From the NCBI GenBank assembly GCA_022360595.1, contig JAKSCN010000610.1, positions 1 through 5,691 on the forward strand: a stretch of 5,691 nt of DNA, in the 5' to 3' direction. Numbering within the stretch: the stretch's first letter is position 1; each line of letters begins with the position of its first letter. A model generated the notes under the pieces. The model searched no databases, had not been told where the DNA came from, and saw only the letters and a program-made list of their open reading frames with translations. Below, one piece after another: positions 1-5,691 of the stretch. Position numbers and translations under genes: made by a program. Origin of the DNA: Chromatiales bacterium (GTDB lineage Bacteria > Pseudomonadota > Gammaproteobacteria > Chromatiales > Chromatiaceae).

Positions 1-1
1 C

Positions 2-1063
2 TATCTTCTAGGGGGTGATGGGCCATTCACTTCTGATGATCACGACGGCATGAAACAACTTACCTCTCCGTCGTATTCCGCAAGAGAATTGGTCAAATGG
101 TTTTTCGATATGCCCTACAACAATCCTGACAAACCTTTGGCTTCCATCGCCTTGCTGATATCTGAAAGAAACGTTCCTCCCTTCACCCATCCTAAAGCCA
201 CCAATGCCAGTGCCGTAGGTCCTGCGACCATGGCCAATGCATCAGCAGCGATCAATGAATGGAAAGATCGTGGCGACAACGATCCTAATAACCTAATGCT
301 ATTCTATTTTTGTGGACATGGTATTGCCCAGGGTCCGGAAGTGTCACTGTTATGCAGTGACTATGGCGCCGATAAGAATGCACCGTTGAACGCTGCGATA
401 CATTTTACTGCATTTCACCAAGGCATGGATGGTTGCAAGGCGGCCTACCAATGCTATTTCATCGATGCTTGCCGTACCTCATCGGATACTTTAATCGAAT
501 CCTATAAGTTTGCTGGTCTACCCATCATTCAATCCAAAGGTGACGCAAGACGTAACCTCCCACCACGGCAAGCGCCTGTGTTCTACTCAACCCTCTCCGG
601 TGAGGCTGCATACGGCCGCCCTAACCTGCCAACATTCTATACAGAGTCGCTGATCAATGGCTTGAATGGCACTGGGGCGAGCGATAGGGATGGCAGTTGG
701 TGTATTTACACGACGGAACTGAACACCGCTGTAGGTACGGCAGTCTCAAGCATGGGTAGGCAGGTACAGTATCCTACTACAGGCAACCTGACCAGCTTTG
801 TGTTACATCATTTGAAGTCATCACCTATTGTACCCGTTACCATCGGTTGCAACCCCAAGACAAATAATCAATCCTGGACCATGTTGTACCGTCAGGGCGG
901 GATTGAACTCGATCGACGTCCTCCAGCACTTGAAGACTGGCAAACCAAGGTAGCCACCGGCAGTTATCAATTTATCGCTTTAGATGCCGGCGATGAAATC
1001 GGCACCAATCCCCCTGAGCGTTATGTGGGGCCGCCCTATCGCGTCATTAGGATACCGTCATGA
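2..1063 (+). CDS. Caspase-like cysteine protease (peptidase C14/metacaspase-type), 5' end outside the window
   Basis: Probable cytosolic caspase-fold protease that cuts target proteins. The frame is open to the window edge, and 16 codons upstream of the first ATG (position 50) still read as protein (YLLGGDGPF...), so the true start lies upstream; 353 residues are visible. Counting from the ATG at 50, a beta strand leads into FYFCGHG with candidate catalytic His90 (317-319), and YFIDACR carries candidate nucleophile Cys141 (470-472). Asp139, two residues before the Cys, forms the DxC motif that in metacaspases and orthocaspases helps build an acidic S1 pocket, so cleavage after Arg or Lys is expected. 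The YSTLSGEAAYG segment and the helix after it fit the C-terminal part of the fold. About 90 further residues (from roughly 250) are beta-rich and unassigned. The stop overlaps the next start (ATGA), indicating translational coupling. Fold and dyad are confident; target and biological role are inferred. Confidence 0.88.
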   Translation, partial: YLLGGDGPFTSDDHDGMKQLTSPSYSARELVKWFFDMPYNNPDKPLASIALLISERNVPPFTHPKATNASAVGPATMANASAAINEWKDRGDNDPNNLMLFYFCGHGIAQGPEVSLLCSDYGADKNAPLNAAIHFTAFHQGMDGCKAAYQCYFIDACRTSSDTLIESYKFAGLPIIQSKGDARRNLPPRQAPVFYSTLSGEAAYGRPNLPTFYTESLINGLNGTGASDRDGSWCIYTTELNTAVGTAVSSMGRQVQYPTTGNLTSFVLHHLKSSPIVPVTIGCNPKTNNQSWTMLYRQGGIELDRRPPALEDWQTKVATGSYQFIALDAGDEIGTNPPERYVGPPYRVIRIPS

Positions 1064-2469
1064 GTATACTTAAACTCAGCATGAAACAGGATCTGGTGGA
1101 TCAAAATCTACCCAATAACGGTATACTCGCAGATATACTGTATGTGGGAGATAGCAACCCTAAAGTCAGACAAGACAATAGCCATCGCAATGTTGTCATC
1201 CCCGTGAATGATTATGGGAGCGATTTCGAGAAAAATATTGACATCCCACCCGGTCATTATGTCATCCAAGCAACTCTGCCGACCGGAGAACTGATTTCAA
1301 AGGATATACTTATTCCAGATGATGGCAGTGAGGTTGTTGTTAACATTCAATCTGAGCTTGAATCCCCTCATGAATGGCTTCGCTGGCATAACTTCCTGGG
1401 TAATGTGCAAACACAGCAATCTCCCCCTGATTTTTCTAGAGCACCTTCACCTATGGACAGTTTACCGTCGTATGATAACTATCGCCGGCGTAGATTGCGT
1501 TATCGAAAATTACCAGAAGACCTGTCGGTGGCGGCTTATTCGACATCGATAGAAATGCCATTCGACACTGGTCTAAACTTAAATCAATTGCATGCCACTC
1601 TTATGCACGATCATCATCCGGCGCTGAGTGGAAATAAAATCTGGCATACACTGAACCAAATCATTGATAGTAATGACGATCCCCAGACTATCCAGCAAAG
1701 TCTAAACGGGAATAGCATTGACCCGTCAGGCAGGGACAATGACTTTGCCCTATACCGACTGGCTGCAGAAGGTTCTTTACCCCTATTCGCTCAACCTCAA
1801 AATCCAGTCGACTATGTGGGGAATGATCTCGAACGTCTCTATCTGATGCTCTCATCAGCGAATAGTCTGAGGCTGATCTCCTTACCCATCCCTTGGCCGC
1901 AATTGGATCAAACCGGAGAGGCGGTGGCAGAGATTATGGTCCCGGCACACGGTGCGGATGATGTGATTGATTCCAATCTTGCCATTACCGATCGTGAGGT
2001 GGGTTCGGCTTTGGGATATCTTACAGCCGGTGATCTCATTTCTGCCTCCAAACTGTTCGACCGGGCGGAAGGGATGCTTTTTGGGAAAATGACCCATCCT
2101 TTTGCCGCTGTGGTGGGCGGTTATGTCATGCTCAAAACCTCGCAGAAACCCGGGCCGTGGATGGATTGGGTGAAGAACCTCATGAATTGGTTTGACTGGC
2201 TGCCGGATGGCGCCATCCTATTCGCCTGGCTTAAGACCGATTATCAACAAAGCGATGCTGATCTACAGCAGGCACATGATGCCCTTCTAGTGGCAATTGA
2301 TCGTGGTCTGCCTGTCTGCTCCCTTGGCATCAGCAAACTGGTAGAACTCTTGCGCTTATTCGCAGCAGACGATCCAATGTGCGCCAATCACTTAAAGTTA
2401 ATCCAACCCATTGCCTGGCGTACCGATATGGGTGAGCCCTTTACTATGCTTGATTTAATACGCGGTTAA
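1060..2469 (+). CDS. Caspase-linked protein of unknown function, beta-rich N-terminus and helical C-terminus
   Basis: I do not recognise a named family. The 469 residues fall into three parts. Residues 1-97 are beta-rich, with PPGHYVIQA and a strand pair ending SEVVVNI, resembling small Ig-like or PEGA-like beta-sandwich domains. A short SPHEWLRWHNFLG segment (102-114) follows. A Pro/Ser-rich linker (about 118-140) then runs into the basic stretch YRRRRLRYRK (141-150). The rest, especially 310-440, is largely helical, with conserved-looking GGYVMLK, NLMNWFDWLPDGAI and DRGLPV. There is no signal peptide or transmembrane helix. The start is set by the ATGA overlap with the caspase gene and by TAGGA at 1048-1052, 7 bases upstream. 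The obligatory-looking linkage suggests a substrate, inhibitor or scaffold for the protease. The Arg-rich linker would suit a protease preferring basic P1 residues, but that is inference. Confidence 0.8.
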   Translation: MSILKLSMKQDLVDQNLPNNGILADILYVGDSNPKVRQDNSHRNVVIPVNDYGSDFEKNIDIPPGHYVIQATLPTGELISKDILIPDDGSEVVVNIQSELESPHEWLRWHNFLGNVQTQQSPPDFSRAPSPMDSLPSYDNYRRRRLRYRKLPEDLSVAAYSTSIEMPFDTGLNLNQLHATLMHDHHPALSGNKIWHTLNQIIDSNDDPQTIQQSLNGNSIDPSGRDNDFALYRLAAEGSLPLFAQPQNPVDYVGNDLERLYLMLSSANSLRLISLPIPWPQLDQTGEAVAEIMVPAHGADDVIDSNLAITDREVGSALGYLTAGDLISASKLFDRAEGMLFGKMTHPFAAVVGGYVMLKTSQKPGPWMDWVKNLMNWFDWLPDGAILFAWLKTDYQQSDADLQQAHDALLVAIDRGLPVCSLGISKLVELLRLFAADDPMCANHLKLIQPIAWRTDMGEPFTMLDLIRG

Positions 2470-2473
2470 GGAG
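2468..2473 (+). promoter_or_regulatory. Ribosome binding site overlapping the upstream stop codon
   Basis: AAGGAG lies 7 bases before the ATG at 2481 and shares bases with the TAA stop (2467-2469) of the preceding gene. This fixes the start of the MBL gene and implies it is translated from the caspase mRNA with reinitiation; there is no room for a separate promoter except inside the upstream gene. Confidence 0.85.
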
Positions 2474-2480
2474 AACTGCC

Positions 2481-3551
2481 ATGACACTTAAGGTTGAGCT
2501 CTTACCGGCAAAAGAAGGCGACAGTATCTGGATCACCTATGGTGACCCATCAAAACATATACTGATCGATGGAGGTCGTTCTTCTACAGCTGATACCCTT
2601 AAAGAAAAACTGTCGCAGACAGATAATCCTATGGAACTCGTCGTGGTGACTCATGTGGACCGTGATCATATCGAAGGCCTGCTTAAAATTCTGCAAGACA
2701 ATCGAAGCAATATTGCCTGCAAGGATTTCTGGTTTAACAGCTACGAACATCTCAATAACACCCAGTTGATTATCGAGGCCAACTATGAAAACGCCCCGCC
2801 CGAAATCATGGGTCCCAGACAGGGAGAGGAACTCTCTGATGCCATTGTGTTACGAGGTCTGCCTTGGAATAAAATTGTACTGGGCAAGCCCATCGAATGT
2901 CCCACAAAAGGCCCGGGTGATAAGATAAAACTGTCAGACGACCTCTCTCTACAACTGATTTCGCCAGATAGAGACAAACTTGAAGCGCTGATTCCGAAGT
3001 GGAAAAAAGAGTGTCGGCGTGCGAATATCCTTCCCGGCTTTGTTCCTTTAGAACATCCAGATACCGAGGTGATGGGGCCTATCAGTATTGATAATTTGGC
3101 CGAAGAGCCATTTGAAGATGACGAATCACTTGCCAACGGTACTAGTATCGCCTTTTTACTGGAACACGATAATAAGCGCATCCTCTTTGCCGGCGATGCC
3201 CATGTAGATAAGCTGATCGCTGCCCTTGACCCGCTGGCAAACGGCGGCAAGGTAAAGCTCAATGCCTTCAAGGTGCCCCATCATGGCAGCCGTCACAATA
3301 TATCCAAGGAACTGCTTGCCCTGATCGACTGTGACAACTACCTTATCTCTACCAACGGTTCCTACTTCAATCACCCTGATCCAGTCGCCATTTCCCGCAT
3401 AATCAAATATGGCGGTGATAATGTGAACCTTTGGTTCAATTACAAAAGTCCGGAAACACTATTATGGGATACTGACAGTTGGAAGCAGGATCATGGATAT
3501 CATACCCATTATCCGCCGGATACGGATGGGGTATTACCGTTAGAACTATAA
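2481..3551 (+). CDS. Metallo-beta-lactamase-fold hydrolase, ComEC/Rec2 C-terminal type, soluble
   Basis: A 356-residue metal-dependent hydrolase. The N-terminal strands (VELLPAKEGDSIWI, then ILIDGG at 27-32) are typical of the fold. The metal motif is THVDRDH, with His58, Asp60, Asp62 and His63. The GD motif is FAGDAH (Asp239), and FKVPHHGS (His267, His268) is the hallmark of the ComEC/Rec2-like branch, followed by NHPD (His298). Residues about 80-215 are longer than in a minimal domain and contain RQGEEL and GLPWNK, probably an insert that covers the active site. ComEC proper is a membrane protein; this one has no transmembrane segments or signal peptide, so it should act in the cytoplasm. 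Family relatives cleave phosphodiester or related bonds, so DNA, RNA or a nucleotide signal are candidate substrates, though none is shown. It is the last gene of the caspase operon, and no clear terminator follows it. Confidence 0.9.
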   Translation: MTLKVELLPAKEGDSIWITYGDPSKHILIDGGRSSTADTLKEKLSQTDNPMELVVVTHVDRDHIEGLLKILQDNRSNIACKDFWFNSYEHLNNTQLIIEANYENAPPEIMGPRQGEELSDAIVLRGLPWNKIVLGKPIECPTKGPGDKIKLSDDLSLQLISPDRDKLEALIPKWKKECRRANILPGFVPLEHPDTEVMGPISIDNLAEEPFEDDESLANGTSIAFLLEHDNKRILFAGDAHVDKLIAALDPLANGGKVKLNAFKVPHHGSRHNISKELLALIDCDNYLISTNGSYFNHPDPVAISRIIKYGGDNVNLWFNYKSPETLLWDTDSWKQDHGYHTHYPPDTDGVLPLEL

Positions 3552-3694
3552 ACAATACTGTATCTGCTTGATGGTGTTCCCTTCTCTGGCTAAACCATAT
3601 GCAAAGATGATAAACCAGACGGTATGCTCTACCTCTCCTTCCTTTGCCTGTAGATTTTCTCTAAACACCATGCAATGTCTGCAATAATGATCTA

Positions 3695-3710
3695 GGAAGG
3701 CGGCCCTTCC
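3695..3710. repeat. Perfect 6-bp hairpin with 4-base loop
   Basis: GGAAGG, loop CGGC, CCTTCC. The stem is short but GC-rich, about 145 bases after the end of the MBL gene. No T-run follows on either strand, so it is not a standard intrinsic terminator. It could mark the 3' end of the caspase transcript after trimming, or be chance. Confidence 0.4.
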
Positions 3711-3775
3711 AACTGTCCTCTGTCGATAAAAAATAACGGACATATTATTAACAGAAATACAAGGAAAATCATTTT

Positions 3776-3796
3776 GATATTGCTTGCTTCAATATC
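3776..3796. repeat. Perfect 7-bp inverted repeat with 7-base loop
   Basis: GATATTG, loop CTTGCTT, CAATATC, in the AT-rich part of the spacer. It could be a weak RNA hairpin or a protein-binding palindrome. No gene start lies close enough to assign a role. Confidence 0.4.
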
Positions 3797-3942
3797 TTAA
3801 GCAGTAATTTACATACATAGTTGTAGAATTGTTAATAAATTTAAGTATACCGTATATATACATTCATGATATTAGTTGGATGTCCAAGATATTTCCTACA
3901 GAAAATATGCACTGACTCACGCATGATCCTTCCTTTTTATGC

Positions 3943-4126
3943 CTATCTAAAAGATGCCCGTCTGCACGAGGTACCATGCACCAGATTGTCAGGGTCACCG
4001 GTTAGCGCTAAATCACGCGCACTCTCATAGGCTTCGGCTATAGGCAGCATGAAGTTCCTACGGGCCGTTTTGGCCACTTGGGTTTTAGTGTTCTTTTTTT
4101 CTGGGCTTTTTCCCTGATCTGCTCAT
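3943..4126 (-). pseudogene. Small basic protein gene, probably frameshifted at an A7 run
   Basis: Read on the minus strand from the ATG at 4126-4124, the frame gives MSRSGKKPRKKEH and stops. Removing one base from the run of seven A (plus-strand T 4094-4100) instead gives an uninterrupted 60-residue protein: MSRSGKKPRKKNTKTQVAK, then ARRNFMLPIAEAYESARDL, then ALTGDPDNLVHGTS, ending CRRASFR at a TAG (3945-3943). The span is 184 bases, exactly 61 codons plus one. AAGGAGG precedes the ATG. The product would be basic at the N-terminus and helical in the middle. I do not recognise its family. Alternatives are a sequencing error in the homopolymer, a programmed frameshift, or use of the internal ATG at 4050-4048, which has AGGA 5 bases upstream and would yield 35 residues. 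It sits between two plus-strand operons and faces away from the TetR gene. Confidence 0.45.
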
Positions 4127-4137
4127 AGGTGCACCCC

Positions 4138-4144
4138 CCTCCTT
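4138..4144 (-). promoter_or_regulatory. Strong ribosome binding site for the minus-strand small gene
   Basis: On the minus strand this reads AAGGAGG, a full anti-16S complement, followed by an 11-base spacer to the ATG at 4126. The spacer is slightly long, but the extra G run after the core could pair in a shifted register. It is the main evidence that the broken small frame was once translated. Confidence 0.45.
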
Positions 4145-4169
4145 CACATCGACCAGAATTGACTATCCA

Positions 4170-4204
4170 AACCAACGTCTTAAACACCGGTCGAGATGTT
4201 GGTT
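4170..4204. repeat. 11-bp inverted repeat with 13-base loop and an overlapping alternative pairing
   Basis: AACCAACGTCT (4170-4180) pairs with AGATGTTGGTT (4194-4204), with a single G-T wobble. The right arm also forms the near-palindrome TTGGTT-C-AACCAA (4199-4211) with the bases that follow. The loop contains ACCGGT. There is no T-run on either side, so it is not an intrinsic terminator. It lies upstream of the minus-strand small gene and of the TetR promoter. It could be an operator or a regulatory RNA hairpin; its role is unknown. Confidence 0.45.
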
Positions 4205-4258
4205 CAACCAAGCTGCAAAGGAGGAAACGGGCGTTATGGAGTGGCTCTGACAATATTA

Positions 4259-4287
4259 TTGAACGAACGGTCGGTATGTATTACAGT
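4259..4287 (+). promoter_or_regulatory. Probable sigma-70 promoter of the tetR-efflux operon
   Basis: TTGAAC (4259-4264) as -35 and TACAGT (4282-4287) as -10 are separated by exactly 17 bases, each matching four of six consensus positions. The predicted transcript would start near 4294, leaving a short leader before the ribosome binding site at 4307. A second -10 candidate, TATTAA, begins at 4287. The palindrome in the spacer supports the assignment, since repressors of this class usually bind there. Confidence 0.5.
4262..4275. promoter_or_regulatory. Candidate TetR-family operator
   Basis: AACGAACGGTCGGT is an imperfect palindrome: 10 of 14 bases agree with its own reverse complement, with core CGAACGGTCG. 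It lies across the end of the -35 and the promoter spacer, about 45 bases before the TetR start, where an autorepressor would block RNA polymerase. Binding by this particular regulator is inferred from position and symmetry only. Confidence 0.5.
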
Positions 4288-4306
4288 ATTAATCAGATAA
4301 CCCAAG

Positions 4307-4312
4307 ACGGAG
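4307..4312 (+). promoter_or_regulatory. Ribosome binding site that sets the TetR start
   Basis: ACGGAG ends 8 bases before the ATG at 4321. This selects that ATG over the in-frame ATGs at 4129 and 4276, which would place the promoter and operator inside coding sequence and add residues not expected of a TetR N-terminus. Confidence 0.75.
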
Positions 4313-4320
4313 CTCCCCCA

Positions 4321-4932
4321 ATGTCCGATCAGTCACCGCAGAACAAGAAAGCGCTGGCCTCGCAGCAGATGCGTCAGAAGATACTGCAGACCACGATAGA
4401 GATTATCGGCAGCGAAGGGTATGTGGCGCTCACCGCCAGCCGGTTGAGCCAGCGGGCGGGTATCAGCAAGGGCGCGCTCTACCACCATTTTGCCAACCTC
4501 GATGAGGTCAGAATGAGCGCATTGGCGTTTCTGCTGACAATGTTCGTAGCTGCAGAACCCGATGACACCGCCAGCTTTAGCGACTACCTCAAGGCCAGTG
4601 GAGAGCGCCTGTTCAACCGGATGAAACAGCAGCCCGTGGCGATGAAAGCGTTGTACGCCTTTGTCTTTCAGGCACTGGTTGATGAGCCCTTGAAGCTGCA
4701 GATCAGGGAGTTGATGACCCAGAGCCTTGATGAGTACACCGAAGTCATCGGGCACTACTTTCCGGCACTCTCCGATAAACAGCGGAACCAGGTTGTTTTG
4801 ATACTGGATGCCTATTTCGGCGGCGCCGTGTTTCAGTGGTTCTTGCTGGACGACGAAGCGGCGTGCCTGGCCGGTTGGCAACAGTTCAGCAGAATGCTGC
4901 TCAGCACTCTGCAGGCAATGGAGAGGTCATGA
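4321..4932 (+). CDS. TetR/AcrR-family transcriptional repressor
   Basis: A 203-residue repressor, of usual family length, likely controlling the efflux genes behind it. The DNA-binding domain spans about residues 15-62: a first helix RQKILQTTIEIIGSEGY, then the helix-turn-helix LTASRLSQRAGISKGALYHHF (37-57), with the family's characteristic GxLYxHF ending and a following helix NLDEV. The remainder (about 65-203) is all-helical and variable, as expected for the ligand-binding and dimerisation domain, so the inducer cannot be read from sequence. The start at 4321 is chosen from ACGGAG and the normal N-terminus. The stop overlaps the next ATG (ATGA), so repressor and adaptor are coupled. A promoter with a palindrome in its spacer lies directly upstream, pointing to autoregulation with release by a toxic compound. 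Family assignment is firm; pump control is inferred from the operon. Confidence 0.93.
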   Translation: MSDQSPQNKKALASQQMRQKILQTTIEIIGSEGYVALTASRLSQRAGISKGALYHHFANLDEVRMSALAFLLTMFVAAEPDDTASFSDYLKASGERLFNRMKQQPVAMKALYAFVFQALVDEPLKLQIRELMTQSLDEYTEVIGHYFPALSDKQRNQVVLILDAYFGGAVFQWFLLDDEAACLAGWQQFSRMLLSTLQAMERS

Positions 4933-5691
4933 AACATCTTCTGCTGGTCTTCACCGTTATCCTGCTCTCAGCCTGCAAAGCAGATCCTGAACCCAATCAC
5001 TTTCAGGCATCGCCAGCAATCAGGGTGCAAACCCAGACAATAGAGGCAACCACCCAGCAAGGGGAGATCAAAGTCTTTGGCGTAGTGGAATCGGCGCAGA
5101 AGATCGATCTGAATGTGGAGTTTTCCGCGCCGATCGAAAAGGTGCTGGTGGACGAGGGCCAGACTGTCCGCCGTCAACAGCCACTGTTGATTCTGGACAC
5201 CGGCAAACTGGCGCTAACCTTGAAACAGACGCAGCAGGTACTGGCACAAGCCAGAATACAGAAAGAGAATGCAGCGCTCCGTTTCAGGCGCCTGAAAACG
5301 TTGAAGAGCAGCGATACGGTCTCCCAGCAGCAGTATGACGAAGCAGGTTTCGCACTTGATGAGGCGGCCGCGAGAATCCGCGAACTCAATGCCCAGTTGC
5401 AGATCATAGAACGCGACCTGGAGAGTCGTATCCTGCGAAGCCCTCTCGATGCTGTTGTCGACAGACGCCATGTTGAAGCCGGGCAGTCGATAACCGCCTA
5501 TGAGCCGCTGATAACGCTACAGGCGACAGAGAGCTATAAGGTGTCTGTCTATGTGGGTGAACATCACCTGCCCTATCTACAGGTGGGCAACCACGGCCGG
5601 ATCGAAACCGTTGCCGGCACTTTCGAGTCGAAAATTCACTCCATCTCCGCCGGCTCGGACGCGCAGACCGGTAACTATGAGATCAAACTGC
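4929..5691 (+). CDS. RND efflux periplasmic adaptor lipoprotein (membrane fusion protein, HlyD/AcrA type), 3' end outside the window
   Basis: Links an inner-membrane RND pump to an outer-membrane channel. 254 codons are visible and the frame is still open at the window end; the family usually has about 350-400 residues. The N-terminus is a lipoprotein signal, MKHLLLVFTVILLSAC, with lipobox LSAC and lipidated Cys16. The first lipoyl half is about 58-91 (FSAPIEKVLVDEGQTV), then an alpha-helical hairpin of about 92-166 containing SSDTVSQQQYDEA, a typical RND adaptor signature. The second lipoyl half is 167-198 (SPLDAVVDRRHVEAGQSI), and the beta-barrel begins near 203 (YKVSVYVGEHHLPYL). The short hairpin fits RND adaptors rather than type I secretion ones. 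GGAGAGG (4920-4926) is the ribosome binding site, inside the end of tetR. The pump gene should follow. Substrate cannot be predicted. Confidence 0.93.
   Translation, partial: MKHLLLVFTVILLSACKADPEPNHFQASPAIRVQTQTIEATTQQGEIKVFGVVESAQKIDLNVEFSAPIEKVLVDEGQTVRRQQPLLILDTGKLALTLKQTQQVLAQARIQKENAALRFRRLKTLKSSDTVSQQQYDEAGFALDEAAARIRELNAQLQIIERDLESRILRSPLDAVVDRRHVEAGQSITAYEPLITLQATESYKVSVYVGEHHLPYLQVGNHGRIETVAGTFESKIHSISAGSDAQTGNYEIKL

Larger units (their letters stand above)
3552..3942. other. Intergenic spacer, AT-rich centre, no confident gene
   Basis: No plus-strand gene is visible. On the minus strand a 65-codon frame (3743 to 3546) abuts the stop of the MBL gene tail to tail. Its protein has a plausible composition (HYCRHC near the middle) but no ribosome binding site and no family I recognise. 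A 27-codon minus frame (3924 to 3841) does have AAGGAAGG in front of it (plus 3928-3935). Both could be relics or chance. Roughly 3720-3900 is clearly richer in A and T than the flanking genes. I see no GC-stem plus T-run terminator for the caspase operon. Confidence 0.5.

Noticed and set aside
50..1063. ATG at 50 as the true start of the caspase gene
   Set aside because: The same frame is open back to base 2 and reads as protein typical of the N-terminal part of the fold (LLGGDGPF), and no ribosome binding site lies at a suitable distance before 50.
2783..3271. 162-codon minus-strand frame opposite the MBL gene
   Set aside because: It lies wholly antisense to the MBL gene, which carries complete catalytic motifs; its product is low-complexity and Ser-rich.
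3546..3743. 65-codon minus-strand frame next to the MBL stop
   Set aside because: No ribosome binding site and no recognised family; the composition is plausible, so it is noted as a possible relic but not called a gene.
3829..3858. Promoter-like TTGTTA and TATATA with 18-base spacing
   Set aside because: Such matches are common in AT-rich spacer and no plus-strand gene follows within a sensible distance.
3841..3924. 27-codon minus-strand frame starting MRESVHIFCRK
   Set aside because: It has AAGGAAGG upstream, but it is very short, lies in AT-rich DNA and has no recognisable features.
4002..4011. Perfect 10-bp palindrome TTAGCGCTAA
   Set aside because: It falls within the repaired frame of the minus-strand small gene and is easily explained by its codons.
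4199..4211. tRNA T-arm-like GGTTCAA as a sign of a tRNA or attachment site
   Set aside because: The flanks do not form a 5-bp T stem or an acceptor stem, so it is only the small palindrome.
4129..4320. N-terminal extension of the TetR gene from the ATG at 4129
   Set aside because: It would place the promoter and palindrome inside the gene, adds a residue run unlike TetR N-termini, and ACGGAG marks the ATG at 4321.
4333..4881. 182-codon minus-strand frame opposite the TetR gene
   Set aside because: It is a shadow of the well-supported TetR gene, with no start signal of its own.

Overview
The window looks like chromosomal DNA of a proteobacterium, most likely a gammaproteobacterium. This rests on the TetR regulator plus lipoprotein RND adaptor pair, Shine-Dalgarno-led genes, moderate base composition and dense operons with ATGA overlaps. 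I cannot name the genus. It holds two unrelated plus-strand operons, separated by about 770 bases with no confident plus-strand gene.

The left operon (2 to 3551) has three tightly packed genes. First is a caspase-like cysteine protease (peptidase C14 type) that starts upstream of the window. Second is a 469-residue protein of unknown function, with a beta-rich N-terminus, a Pro/Ser and Arg-rich linker and a helical C-terminal half. Third is a ComEC/Rec2-type metallo-beta-lactamase-fold hydrolase without membrane segments. Gene 1 overlaps gene 2 by ATGA, and the ribosome binding site of gene 3 overlaps the stop codon of gene 2, so the three are almost certainly co-translated. A protease, a putative partner or substrate and a soluble metal-dependent hydrolase together resemble a conflict or regulated cell-death module. 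That is an inference: no sensor, NTPase or pore-former is visible, and one could lie upstream.

The spacer (3552 to about 4320) is AT-rich in its middle and contains short inverted repeats. On the minus strand, 4126 to 3943 carries what looks like a small 60-residue gene with a strong ribosome binding site, broken by one extra base in a run of seven A (T7 on the plus strand at 4094 to 4100). An 11-bp inverted repeat lies at 4170 to 4204.

The right operon (promoter near 4259 to 4287, genes from 4321) is a standard efflux arrangement. A TetR-family repressor overlaps by ATGA the start of a lipoprotein RND/HlyD-type periplasmic adaptor, which runs off the window; the RND pump gene is expected next. 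An imperfect palindrome in the promoter spacer is a good candidate for the TetR operator, which would make the operon autoregulated and drug-inducible.
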